Below, in pieces: positions 43,761-51,794 of a DNA stretch of 64,000 nt. This stretch comes from Mesorhizobium zhangyense (GTDB taxonomy: Bacteria > Pseudomonadota > Alphaproteobacteria > Rhizobiales > Rhizobiaceae). The position numbers were made by a program, and so were the translations under genes. The notes beneath the pieces are model-generated. The model was given only the letters and a program-made list of their open reading frames with translations. It was not told the origin of the DNA and searched no databases. How positions within the stretch are numbered: position 1 is the stretch's first letter; each line of letters starts with the position of its first letter. Location of the stretch: NCBI RefSeq assembly GCF_011045115.1, contig NZ_JAAKZG010000018.1:1-64000 (forward strand), read 5' to 3'.

Positions 43761-44496
43761 AACCGGCGCGCAAATCGCGTGGCAGTCATGCGTGATCGAC
43801 GAAATCGTCCAGCAAACCCCGAGTATCAAGAGCTTCTTCCTTCGGTTGAGCAAACCGTTCGCGCACATCGCAGGGCAGCACGTCGATGTCCGGCTGACCG
43901 CGCCTGATGGCTACAGTGCTATGCGCAGTTACTCGATCGCATCTTCGGCAATCTCGTCCCCGACCGTCGAGCTCGCTATCGAGCGCCTGCCGGATGGCGA
44001 AGTTTCGCCGTTCTTTCACGATGTCGCGGCTATCGGCGACGAAATCGAGCTTCGTGGTCCGCTCGGCGGCCATTTCCTATGGCCTGAACCTGCCATAGAC
44101 CCGGTGCTGTTGATCGGGGCGGGCTCCGGCCTCGTGCCATTGATGGCAATGATCCGGCAGCGCCGCGCACTGGCCCAGGCCGTGCCGACAGAGCTGCTCC
44201 TGTCCGCACGAACCGCTGAGGACGTTCTCTTTTCAGAAGAGCTTCATTCCATCGAAATCAGCGATCCGGCGTTCGTCTTGGCGCTGGCGATTACGCGCGA
44301 GAAGCCGATCCGCGCATCGGACTTCGCACGACGGATCGACGGCGTCATGGTCCAGGAAATTCTAGCGCGGCTTCCCCGAAGGCCCACGCACGTATTCGTT
44401 TGCGGGTCCAACGGTTTCGTCAACATCGCGACCGATGGCGCGCTGCTGGCCGGTCTAGAACCCTCCATTATCAAAACCGAGCGCTACGGTGGCTAG
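43753..44496 (+). CDS. FAD/NAD(P)-binding ferredoxin-reductase-like protein
   Basis: 247 residues, ferredoxin-NADP reductase fold. FAD-binding MRSYSIASSA (RxYS motif), GGHFLWPE, then NAD(P) site VLLIGAGSGLVPLMAMIRQ and VFVCGSNGFVNIATDGAL. No iron-sulfur domain follows. ATG overlaps the molybdoenzyme stop, so it probably passes electrons from NAD(P)H to that enzyme, replacing the membrane haem protein MsrQ of the classic system. Confidence 0.85.
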   Translation: MTETGAQIAWQSCVIDEIVQQTPSIKSFFLRLSKPFAHIAGQHVDVRLTAPDGYSAMRSYSIASSAISSPTVELAIERLPDGEVSPFFHDVAAIGDEIELRGPLGGHFLWPEPAIDPVLLIGAGSGLVPLMAMIRQRRALAQAVPTELLLSARTAEDVLFSEELHSIEISDPAFVLALAITREKPIRASDFARRIDGVMVQEILARLPRRPTHVFVCGSNGFVNIATDGALLAGLEPSIIKTERYGG

Positions 44497-44544
44497 CGCC
44501 GCAAGCTTCTTTGCGATTTCCGAGCTTCGGCGAAGGCCTTTCCT

Positions 44545-44880
44545 ATGCCGAATGCGTTTCTGTTCCGTGGCAAACCCGCTGCGTGTCTTCTGGATCAATA
44601 CTGGTGGAATGAGATGGAGCATGCCGAGTTCGACGCAGCTTTCGACAAGCTTGCGGAGGGATACAGCGAAGGCGTTTACGAAGGCAGGCGTTTCGGCTTG
44701 ATCGTCCGGCGATCCGAGGACGGACGTCGCAACAGCCTGTTTGCCAGGGAGTTGGCCGGGACCGACATTGTCAGCTTCAACGTGTACCGCGTTACATCAG
44801 GCAAAATATCGCTCAAGCCGTGTGAGATGTCCGCCGACAAGGTCGTGGCATTTGTGCTGGATTTCCGACCGGACTCCTGA
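44545..44880 (+). CDS. Small conserved-looking protein, function unknown
   Basis: 111 residues. Sequence such as LLDQYWWNEMEHAEFDAAFD, YEGRRFGLIVRRSEDGRRNS and FNVYRVTSGKISLKPCEMSA has natural codon use and composition, but I recognise no family. No membrane segment or signal peptide. Follows the FAD reductase by 48 bases in the same direction and may be an accessory of the molybdoenzyme. The C-terminal half looks like a small beta-sheet domain. Confidence 0.5.
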   Translation: MPNAFLFRGKPAACLLDQYWWNEMEHAEFDAAFDKLAEGYSEGVYEGRRFGLIVRRSEDGRRNSLFARELAGTDIVSFNVYRVTSGKISLKPCEMSADKVVAFVLDFRPDS

Positions 44881-44953
44881 GTGGCAAGAGGAGGCCTCGG
44901 TTAAACGCTCCGCCTGCGAGGCCGGCCCTGCCGCGGTGCATCTCGCTCAAAGG

Positions 44954-44981
44954 TATCGAAACTATAGTCGCTGGTCATTGG
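44954..44981 (+). promoter_or_regulatory. Redox-island motif, site 3
   Basis: TATCGAAACTATA, ten bases, ATTGG; the first block is identical to site 1. The next plus-strand gene (GlcG-like) begins about 460 bases away, so the target may be a short transcript. Confidence 0.55.
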
Positions 44982-44984
44982 ACT

Positions 44985-45025
44985 CCGGATGGCGACTAAT
45001 TCATCTTCTCCAGTTCGCCATCCGG
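44985..45025. repeat. Perfect inverted repeat after motif site 3
   Basis: CCGGATGGCG at 44985-44994 and CGCCATCCGG at 45016-45025, with a 21-base loop. It starts three bases after the ATTGG block. No T-run follows, so it is not a standard terminator. Confidence 0.6.
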
Positions 45026-45442
45026 CGGCGGAAAACGGTGCTAGCTACCGGTAAGCCGGAATTGAGGAAGTTGGAGGAGATGACGAAAACCAGTATGCGC
45101 CGGCGGATACCTGGTCAGAGGGGGTGATCGTCGCCTTTCCGTTGGCAACGATGTCCGGGGTGCATCTCAGAACGCATTCCGCCACCAGGGCCTGCTCACC
45201 TCGCAGCAAATACCAAAGCGCGATCCACATCTTCGAAGACAACCAGCGGAATGAGGCCGAACTGGCGATAGTCCGCTTCGCCGACGGGTCGGTAAGGCGG
45301 TGCATACGCTGGCTCTCCCCATAGAAGTTCAGGCCGTCGGAGGGGCGTTACCAGAACCACTACCGGCCCGGTCCGAGCAGGTCCCTTCTGCCGCCGGTAC
45401 ATGACCCAAAGCAACGTAACAGCGCAAAACAGGACCAATCCC

Positions 45443-45862
45443 ATGTCTGTAAACAGTTTCACTTCTCGCTCCATCACCAAAGAGGCCGCGGCGCGCCTCA
45501 TCGCACTGGCGATAGCCGCATCTGAGCGCGTCGGCTTCGAGCCTGTCGTCGCAGTCGTTGATGCCTCAGGCAACCTCAAAGCGTTCGAACGGAGCGACCG
45601 CAGTTCGTATCTCGCCGTCAATATCGCCATCGATAAGGCGTACACCGCGGCTTCTTTCGGCCTGTCGACCGCCGAATGGGTCGACCTCCTGGAAGACCGC
45701 GGCGCTTCAAACCTCAGACACGTTCCCCGCGTCATGGCGGCGGCTGGCGGTTTTCCGATCACGGAAGACGGCGCGATCATCGGCGGGATTGGCATCTCCG
45801 GAGGAAGTTGGAGACAAGACCAGGAGGCGGGCGAAGAAGCCCTCCGCAATTTCGCCAAGTGA
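45443..45862 (+). CDS. GlcG/HbpS-like haem-binding-family protein
   Basis: 139 residues, GlcG/HbpS family: ITKEAAARLIALAIAASERV, VVAVVDASGNLKAFERSDRS, IAIDKAYTAASFGLSTAEW, GGFPITEDGAIIGGIGISGG. Family members bind haem or cobalamin-like ligands, act as redox sensors (HbpS) or accompany glycolate oxidase and dehydratases. Start ATG 45443. It is followed after 28 bases by a quinone-reductase-like gene, with which it probably forms an operon. Confidence 0.82.
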   Translation: MSVNSFTSRSITKEAAARLIALAIAASERVGFEPVVAVVDASGNLKAFERSDRSSYLAVNIAIDKAYTAASFGLSTAEWVDLLEDRGASNLRHVPRVMAAAGGFPITEDGAIIGGIGISGGSWRQDQEAGEEALRNFAK

Positions 45863-45890
45863 CATCTGAAAACAAGAACTGGAGACATCC

Positions 45891-46910
45891 ATGAAAGCCA
45901 TCGGATACAAGACCCCATCGCCGATCTCGGCTCCAGAATCGCTGATCGACATCGAACTGCCGAAGCCGACACCAGAGGGACGCGACATTCTCGTCGAAGT
46001 AAAAGCGGTCTCGGTCAACCCGGTCGACTATAAGGTCCGCAGCAGCACGCCGCCTGCTGATGGCGTCGAATGGAAAGTTATCGGCTGGGATGCCGCGGGC
46101 GTCGTCAGCGCAGTCGGGTCGGAGGTCACGAGCTTCAAGCCCGGCGATGAAGTCTGGTATGCAGGTTCCATTACCCGGCCAGGCGCGAATGCCGAATTCC
46201 ATCTTGTCGATGAGCGTATCGTTGGCAGGAAGCCTTCTAAGCTCGGATGGGCCGACGCCGCTGCACTTCCCCTGACGACGCTAACGGCATGGGAAGCTTT
46301 TTTCGACCGTCTCGACGTAAAGAGGACCGTACCCGGTGCCGCTCCCGCCATTTTGATCATCGGCGGTGCCGGTGGAGTCGGTTCCATTGCCATCCAGATC
46401 GCCCGTCAGTTCACCGACCTGACGGTCATCGCCACGGCTTCGCGTCCTGAGACCCAGGAATTCGTGAAGTCGCTCGGCGCGCATCATGTCGTCGATCATT
46501 CAAAGCCGCTTGCCGTTGAGATCGCCGCACTTGGGATCGGCGCTCCCGCCTTCGTGTTCTCGACGACTCAGACTGCGAAGCATGTCGACGACATCGCCGA
46601 ACTGATCGCGCCGCAGGGTCGCTTCTGCTTTATCGACGATCCGTCGGGCTTAGAAGTCATGAAATTCAAGCGCAAGGCGGTCTCGATGCACCACGAACTG
46701 ATGTTCACGCGCTCCATCTACGGGACGCCTGATATGGAAGAGCAGGGGAAGATCCTCAACGAGGTCGCCATCGCGGTCGACAACGGGCGCATCCGCTCGA
46801 CGGCATCACAGTGGCTCGGCGCGATCAATGCGGAGAACCTGAAGAAAGCGCACGCTCAACTCGAGAGTGGATCGACCATCGGCAAGGTCGTGCTCGAAGA
46901 CTTCGCCTGA
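45891..46910 (+). CDS. Zinc-independent MDR oxidoreductase (quinone reductase-like)
   Basis: 339 residues, medium-chain dehydrogenase family of the QOR/ZADH type: ILVEVKAVSVNPVDYKVRSS, WDAAGVVSAVGSEVTSFKPG, LIIGGAGGVGSIAIQIARQF as the NADPH site, and the terminal HAQLESGSTIGKVVLEDFA. No catalytic zinc cysteines, so it is expected to reduce quinones or activated double bonds with NADPH. Detoxifying electrophiles fits the redox context. RBS ACTGGAGA before the ATG. Confidence 0.88.
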   Translation: MKAIGYKTPSPISAPESLIDIELPKPTPEGRDILVEVKAVSVNPVDYKVRSSTPPADGVEWKVIGWDAAGVVSAVGSEVTSFKPGDEVWYAGSITRPGANAEFHLVDERIVGRKPSKLGWADAAALPLTTLTAWEAFFDRLDVKRTVPGAAPAILIIGGAGGVGSIAIQIARQFTDLTVIATASRPETQEFVKSLGAHHVVDHSKPLAVEIAALGIGAPAFVFSTTQTAKHVDDIAELIAPQGRFCFIDDPSGLEVMKFKRKAVSMHHELMFTRSIYGTPDMEEQGKILNEVAIAVDNGRIRSTASQWLGAINAENLKKAHAQLESGSTIGKVVLEDFA

Positions 46911-47027
46911 TCGAAAGAAGGCGGTCCGAAAGCCGGACCGTCCATCCGTCATCAAAGAGCCCAGTTAAGGTCGGGGCTGAGGAGCTATTGTCAGCCCTCT
47001 GATCACGTCCTCAGAAAAGGAAATGCG

Positions 47028-47321
47028 ATGTCAGCCTACGTCGTCTTCTTAAAAGAGGAAGTCACGGACCAGTCAGAACTCGACGCCTACTCTCAGAAGG
47101 TTGGAAGCAGCTTCGAGGGACGTGATCTGAAGTTCCTTGCAACCTACGGAGCGCTTGAGACGCTGGAAGGGTCGCCGATTCAGGGGGCCGTAATCTTGGA
47201 GTTTCCCGACATGGACACAGCTCGCGCCTGGTATGGAAGTGCCGAATATCAGGCGGCCGCCGCACATCGATTCCGGGGCGCGAGATATCGCGGCTTCATA
47301 ATCAAGGGCCGTGAGCCGTAG
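47028..47321 (+). CDS. DUF1330-family protein
   Basis: 97 residues, dimeric alpha-beta barrel fold of DUF1330: YVVFLKEEVTDQSELDAYSQ, GALETLEGSPIQGAVILEFP, and ARAWYGSAEYQAAAAHRF, the characteristic AxxWYxSxEYQ motif. Function unknown; often found next to oxidoreductases. Separated by 117 bases from the reductase gene before it and probably transcribed with it or from a separate promoter. Confidence 0.85.
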   Translation: MSAYVVFLKEEVTDQSELDAYSQKVGSSFEGRDLKFLATYGALETLEGSPIQGAVILEFPDMDTARAWYGSAEYQAAAAHRFRGARYRGFIIKGREP

Positions 47322-47393
47322 GGTACCGAGATTGGCGTCTCCCGCCGTAACTCGTCTTGCCTGCTTTAGTTGGCGGGCCGCGATACTAGCCCT

Positions 47394-48353
47394 TCAAGTC
47401 CAGGCACGTGCTCGTGTCCCAAACACCGCAATGAGAGCTGCAAGCACGGCAACCAGCAGTGCGTACGAGACAAAGGCCTGCCAGGCAGCCCCGGGTAAAC
47501 CGACAAGGAGGAGGGTATCGTTTCCGCCAGGAATAAGTATGGCGCCCAAGCCCATTAGCATCCCTCCCGCGAGATGCCTCATGACGCCCTGCCACGTGGG
47601 CCACTTGATCAGGACGCGGTGTTCTCGCAGAGCCGCTGATGTGATGCTGCCCAAAGCCATGCCGGCGATGGTTACTGCGCCCGCTACCGGGACCGAGACG
47701 ATGGTCTCGATCGATGCGGTTATCGAGAAGAGGGGCGTGAATATCGCAAGTAGCACAAAGGTGAGACCGACCGCAGCCATTGTAACACTGAGAAGCCAAA
47801 AGTTCTTCTCCCTGCCTCGCGAGACGGCATATCGCGCGAGCGCGAGAAAGGCCAGGATGCCGACCAAGGGAAGTATGCCGCCCGGCAGCGACATGCTCAG
47901 GGGAGGCTGAACTGGGAGCAACTTGGTGAGTGGCTCGATGTAGGTCACGATGAAGATGCCGACGAAAACCAAGGCGAATTCTATTTCGCCGTTACCGAAA
48001 TGGCCTACCGAACCGAACACGCAAGCGCCATTTACGTAGCTTCCGAGCGCAAACAACACCGTTCCCGCGGCCAGATATCCAACCGGGCGCCATCCCTCCG
48101 ACATAAACGGCGAGATATTGAGTAGTGCATAGACCAAGCTCGCCCAAAGAGCAGATTCCAGCAACGCGATCGATCTTGCCGGTCGTTTGCGCGCCACCAG
48201 GTCGGCTGTGGCTATCACCGTGCAGATCGACCCGCGGTTTAGAGCGAAGCCCAATGCGAAGCTCAAAATCGCGATCAAGCCTATGCCTAGCCAATCCGCT
48301 CCGGAGGCGCCCGCGAAGGTCAAGTCGGGAATTATGTCCGAGAAAGCATTCAT
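47394..48353 (-). CDS. YeeE/YedE-family (sulfur transport) membrane protein
   Basis: 319 residues with about nine to ten membrane segments. Family signatures with conserved Cys: FALGFALNRGSICTVIATAD and GSYVNGACVFGSVGHFGNGE, and the C-terminal HLAGGMLMGLGAILIPGGND. The family includes TsuA, a thiosulfate channel that uses Cys relays. No TusA-like partner gene is adjacent. In a region rich in sulfur redox genes, uptake of thiosulfate or a related sulfur compound is plausible. Confidence 0.85.
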   Translation of the reverse strand: MNAFSDIIPDLTFAGASGADWLGIGLIAILSFALGFALNRGSICTVIATADLVARKRPARSIALLESALWASLVYALLNISPFMSEGWRPVGYLAAGTVLFALGSYVNGACVFGSVGHFGNGEIEFALVFVGIFIVTYIEPLTKLLPVQPPLSMSLPGGILPLVGILAFLALARYAVSRGREKNFWLLSVTMAAVGLTFVLLAIFTPLFSITASIETIVSVPVAGAVTIAGMALGSITSAALREHRVLIKWPTWQGVMRHLAGGMLMGLGAILIPGGNDTLLLVGLPGAAWQAFVSYALLVAVLAALIAVFGTRARAWT

Positions 48354-48360
48354 GCCGTTA

Positions 48361-48877
48361 TTACTCGCTGGTTCTGGATCGCATCGCTATCAAGCCACTC
48401 CGCCAGATCGCCGTCCGCAGTGAACAATCCGGCGACAAGCGCTCCCCATCCAGAGGGAGGTCCCCGATGTGCCCTTGCGCATCAATCAACGTGAACCATG
48501 GCGTCCCCAACGTGTAGAATCCCCGGCACGCCTCGCCCCGGCTCCGGCACGTCGTGCCCGAGCGGGTTTGGATGGTCATGCCTCTTCCTGTTCGCCCGCA
48601 ACTTGTCGAACGTGTTGGTATGCGAGCCCTCGGCCACCGTCTGGATAGCGGCAATCCCAACACCCGGGGAGCCGGGGCCGACCTTAGCCTTTGCAGCGTG
48701 GGAAAGCCACGCATGACAGCCGGGAGACCAATCACAGAACGCGAATAGTTTATCGAGACAATGATCTGGATCAGCGACTACGGGTACGCCGAAACCCTGC
48801 ACGGAGTTAAAAAGTGTTCGAGGGTCGGTATCCGTCGGCTCGACCTGATGCCGATCACCAGCCACTACCGTCGGCAT
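48361..48877 (-). pseudogene. Redoxin paralogue, frameshifted
   Basis: Two minus-strand frames together spell a protein like the redoxin at 42102: LDKLFAFCDWSPGCH (CxxC replaced by SPGC), then MRGFPTLQRLRSA in the second frame, GVGIAAIQTVAEGSHTNTFD with KLRANRKRHDHPNPLGHDVP back in the first, and FYTLGTPWFTLIDAQGHIGD in the second. At least three frame changes are needed. Dead gene; the first Cys of the CxxC is also lost. Confidence 0.75.
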
Positions 48878-49257
48878 TTGAACGGACGCTGGGTGCCTAC
48901 CGGGCGCTTGAGAAGGTGCTTGCGGGAGGGAAGGTGCTGCTATTGGTCACCAACTTCATGCCCGAGCGTCTTGTAATTGCTCCTCGAGGCTGACGTCGTT
49001 CCGGCAGTGAACCAAATCGACCTGAAACGATCCTGCCGGGGATCGTGATGTCTCTCCATCCTGGACACATGCCCGGAAGTGCGTTTTCACGATTGCCAGC
49101 AGACTGGACCAGACATGCCAAGGCTGCGCCCTTCAAGCGCAATGATCAGATGCTCGCAGTGATGCCGATCGGTTCAGTCGTCTTCCCCGGCAGCGGCATC
49201 CAGGACAATCTGGCCGACAAGGCTCGCAAACTCGGAATTCCAGTATGGCGGTTCTGA
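48874..49257 (+). pseudogene. DUF2493 (SLOG-type) protein, remnant
   Basis: The last 65 codons (FSRLPADWTRHAKAAPFKRN, QMLAVMPIGSVVFPGSGIQD, NLADKARKLGIPVWRF) match the C-terminus of DUF2493 proteins common on rhizobial plasmids and islands. In the same frame, 48874-48993 encodes TLGAYRALEKVLAGGKVLLL, which resembles an earlier part, but a stop at about 48991 and lost sequence separate them. The nucleotide-binding N-terminus is missing. Nonfunctional. Confidence 0.6.
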
Positions 49258-49324
49258 TATGTATGAGGCTCGCTGTCCTGTAAGCAGCGACCCTTTTCGG
49301 CGGCCGACGTCGCCTGTCGGAACA

Positions 49325-50113
49325 CTACGGACGCAGTTGGTCAAACAGCGGCAGGCCGGCCAGCGCAGCCAATGCTATCAGCAAGAAGCAGATCCTGCGG
49401 AATGTCGCTTCACTTGCAAACCCGAAGCACCTGGAGCCGACGAGCAATCCCACTCCGTAACAGGGACAGGCGAGCAGCGCGATCAGCAGCACCTCCACGG
49501 TCAGAAGCCCGCCTATCAGATAAAACGTCGTCGAGATCACCGTCGAGAGCGCGAAATACAAGACGAGATTGGCTCTCACCGCGAGCGGAGGGATAGCGCC
49601 GCCTAGCCAATAGGCCACGACCGGTGGTCCCGACATCTGCGCTGCTCCGCCAGAGAGGCCCGCCACGGCGCCCACGGCCACGGTGAGGTGGGTCTTTGGC
49701 CGGCCATGGTAGCGCCACCCTGAAATTAGGAAGGCGAGGAGCCCGATGACCACGACCGAGATGATCCAGCGCAGCGTCACCGAAGGCAGCAGTGTCAGCA
49801 GGGCGGTGCCTGTTAGCACGCCAACCAATGCGCCTGTGAGCATTGTGAAGACATCGCGTCGATTGCTTCGTTTCCAGCCATTCGGCACCATGCCCAGCGT
49901 CATGATCCCGTCAATGACAAGGAGCAGGGCTGACGCGATCTTCGGCCCCATGGCCGCGCCGGCCAGAGGTACGAAAATCAAGGCTCCGCCGAACCCGGAG
50001 AAACCGCGTGCCATTCCCCCGATGAGCGCTGCAATGCAGACAAAAGCGATTTGACCGAGGGAGTGACCGGGAAGATGCTCCTGCAGACCGGAGAAAAAAG
50101 TGGACGATTGCAT
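49325..50113 (-). CDS. TauE/SafE-family (TSUP) sulfite exporter-like protein
   Basis: 262 residues with about eight membrane segments. The first repeat shows IGGMARGFSGFGGALIFVPL (the family GxxxGxGGG-like motif) and the second AGLSGGAAQMSGPPVVAYWL, both diagnostic for TSUP. These proteins export sulfite, sulfoacetate or related anions. It converges on the plus-strand remnants and is near YeeE/YedE and the sulfite-oxidase-like gene, consistent with a sulfur theme. ATG 50113; a Met at 50128 is also possible. Confidence 0.88.
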   Translation of the reverse strand: MQSSTFFSGLQEHLPGHSLGQIAFVCIAALIGGMARGFSGFGGALIFVPLAGAAMGPKIASALLLVIDGIMTLGMVPNGWKRSNRRDVFTMLTGALVGVLTGTALLTLLPSVTLRWIISVVVIGLLAFLISGWRYHGRPKTHLTVAVGAVAGLSGGAAQMSGPPVVAYWLGGAIPPLAVRANLVLYFALSTVISTTFYLIGGLLTVEVLLIALLACPCYGVGLLVGSRCFGFASEATFRRICFLLIALAALAGLPLFDQLRP

Positions 50114-50128
50114 GGAACGCCTGTGCAA

Positions 50129-50519
50129 GTGTGCGTGCGACCCGGCTTTTGCGCAGTAATAGACGTTTCCAGTAGTACCACCGCAGCCCCAATCGCTGGA
50201 CGAACGTCCGCCGATTTCGCTCCTGAAGGCTCGCGAGGGGGGCGACAGATGGAACGTGTGTCCGCCACCAGCACCTTAGAAGCCGGTGCAGCCGAAAGCT
50301 GAGAACGTCTCGACTGCGGGTATCTCAAGGCCAGGCCGGGAGCGACATTGCGCCTTCTGTCGCGATCTACAACCCGCCACTTCTCATGCGCATATCTCGG
50401 TCAGACTAATGCCTGGCGCCATCAACCCGCCAGGGGTCGGCTACGCATAGCGTGCCGCCGCTCCAGCTCGCGCCTGCGCGGTGATTGCGGCCGTCAGCCT
50501 GACACTTCGGGCGCCTGTC
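50129..50519. other. Intergenic stretch, nothing recognised
   Basis: About 390 bases upstream of both the TSUP gene and the small gene at 50557. No open frame with a family match. It should hold promoters for both sides. Confidence 0.35.
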
Positions 50520-50538
50520 AGCGGGGGATGTCCCCGCT
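50520..50538. repeat. Stable short hairpin in leader of small gene
   Basis: AGCGGGGGATGTCCCCGCT folds into an eight-base-pair stem with loop ATG; it ends 18 bases before the start at 50557. It may serve as a terminator for upstream transcription or modulate translation. No T-run is present. Confidence 0.5.
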
Positions 50539-50556
50539 CAAACAGGAGCCGGAACG

Positions 50557-50724
50557 ATGTCCCTCAACGACGCACAAGCCTTCGCCTTCAGCCTCGCCGG
50601 CACGCTTATGGCCGCGATAGTCATCTTTCGCGCCGGCGACGGCAGCCACTCCGTCATGCCCGCGAGCGAATATGATGGCGACGAAGACGCAATCGTCCAT
50701 GAGATCGACCCGTTCGCTCCTTGA
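50557..50724 (+). CDS. Small single-membrane-segment protein
   Basis: 55 residues: MSLNDAQAFAFSLAGTLMAA, with a hydrophobic stretch (FSLAGTLMAAIVIF), then an acidic tail SEYDGDEDAIVHEIDPFAP. Strong ribosome site CAGGAGCC at 50544-50551 before the ATG. Short proteins of this kind occur on rhizobial accessory replicons; I cannot assign a function. The hairpin at 50520 lies in its leader. Confidence 0.6.
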   Translation: MSLNDAQAFAFSLAGTLMAAIVIFRAGDGSHSVMPASEYDGDEDAIVHEIDPFAP

Positions 50725-50817
50725 AAGGCGAAACACTGCTCGCTTCCAATCAGCCGAGCCGTCCGCGTGCTACGCTTTCTGACCCGGTAGGTGTCGCGTG
50801 CAGCGCCCGCACACGGA

Positions 50818-51201
50818 TCAATCCCTCAATATCTTCGGTACTTTCAGCGGGCCGCTTTCCAGAAGACGCGTCCATACCCCATCTCGTCGCCATGCACCAC
50901 GAATGCGACCGTCGTCACGATCATGAGCAGGATCGAAGAATTCTCCCCCGAAATGAGCCTGAAATGCTTCTGCTGAGGCGCGGTCGGCGAAACAGTACAG
51001 CCGCATGCTCTGATACTTCCCGTTTGGCCAAATGGCCTGAACGTTGCGCGTGAAGTATCGCCAACCGCGCGCGAGGAAGAACTCGAGGATAATGGTGAAA
51101 TTGTCTTGCGTGCAGATATCATCGGGAAGGGCCACCTGATGCGTGTATTCACGGTCGATCACGCTGGCGCTCGGGGTGAAGCTGCTGCGTTTGCTGTTCA
51201 T
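50818..51201 (-). CDS. Accessory-plasmid-type hypothetical protein (RuBisCO small-subunit-like pattern)
   Basis: 127 residues: EYTHQVALPDDICTQDNFTI, ILEFFLARGWRYFTRNVQAI, and QSMRLYCFADRASAEAFQAH then FGGEFFDPAHDR. I recognise the general type, a small single-domain protein found on rhizobial islands, but no function. ATG 51201 has AGGAAAGAGC before it; a longer frame to 51336 is open but lacks a site. Overlaps the preceding gene by about 50 bases in another frame. Confidence 0.6.
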   Translation of the reverse strand: MNSKRSSFTPSASVIDREYTHQVALPDDICTQDNFTIILEFFLARGWRYFTRNVQAIWPNGKYQSMRLYCFADRASAEAFQAHFGGEFFDPAHDRDDGRIRGAWRRDGVWTRLLESGPLKVPKILRD

Positions 51202-51409
51202 GCTCTTTCCTGTGATGCCAGCCGCGGGAGAAACCGGATGAAACGGCAATGCGCGTGAGTGCGAGCTGTCGTTCCAGAAAGTCATTTGCGATGAGGAGCG
51301 CAGTGACAGCGGCCCGCGCATCGCCACCGCACGCATCTATGGCTTGATCGGCGGCTCTCTCCAATTCGGACATAGCTTCGCCGTCCGTCGCCGACTTCGG
51401 TGCGGTCAT
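51149..51409 (-). CDS. Small hypothetical protein of rhizobial type
   Basis: 86 residues. The core SELERAADQAIDACGGDARA, AVTALLIANDFLERQLALTR and IAVSSGFSRGWHH is a recurrent short helical protein in Rhizobiales. The last 18 residues (KEHEQQTQQLHPERQRDRP) are atypical, so a change near 51195 may have extended it into the next gene. ATG 51409 with AGGAATTC upstream. Function unknown. Confidence 0.6.
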   Translation of the reverse strand: MTAPKSATDGEAMSELERAADQAIDACGGDARAAVTALLIANDFLERQLALTRIAVSSGFSRGWHHRKEHEQQTQQLHPERQRDRP

Positions 51410-51411
51410 GT

Positions 51412-51794
51412 GAGAATTCCTTGATGAAGCGATTTTCTCTCATGAATCCGCGTGCCGATGCAAGGCATTTGTTCCTATTTTGTTCTTTTGGTCAAAGCAC
51501 GTCGAGACAGCCAAGGGCTTGGCTTCGCTCGTTTTGCCAGCTAGTCCCTGCCCCTGATGACCTTCACGTTTGCACCATATGGTTTGCCTGACGCCACATA
51601 GGCGTTGTCCGAATGGCAGCGATTGGTGGATTCCGGGCAGACCGCTCTAGGATCGACATCGGAGAAAGCGGCCATTTCTCTAACTCCGGGGTCGGGGCCG
51701 GGAGCTGTCAGTCCGCTAGGGAGGTGGGGCTCACCAGATAGCTGCCACTCCGCCGACGACTAGAGGGTTCGAAGAGTCACCCGAAACCAGACGC
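51412..51794. other. Intergenic stretch, nothing recognised
   Basis: About 380 bases. Frames are short and show no family pattern. No repeat or hairpin stands out. Confidence 0.35.

Larger units (their letters stand above)
44881..45442. other. Intergenic space with motif site 3 and a hairpin
   Basis: About 560 bases without a convincing gene. It contains motif site 3 (44954-44981) directly followed by a perfect 10-base inverted repeat (44985-45025). A minus-strand frame 45196-45444 has a hydrophobic start but no ribosome site. Confidence 0.45.

Noticed and set aside
45196..45972. Long minus-strand frame covering the GlcG-like gene, whose tail (45196-45444) begins with a hydrophobic stretch
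   Set aside because: The plus-strand GlcG-like protein explains this DNA. The minus frame has no ribosome site before the Met at 45444 and no family match.
51715..51735. CTAGGGAGGTGGGG shared between about 51717 and 59072
   Set aside because: A 14-base match of low complexity in two unrelated spacers; no further similarity around it.
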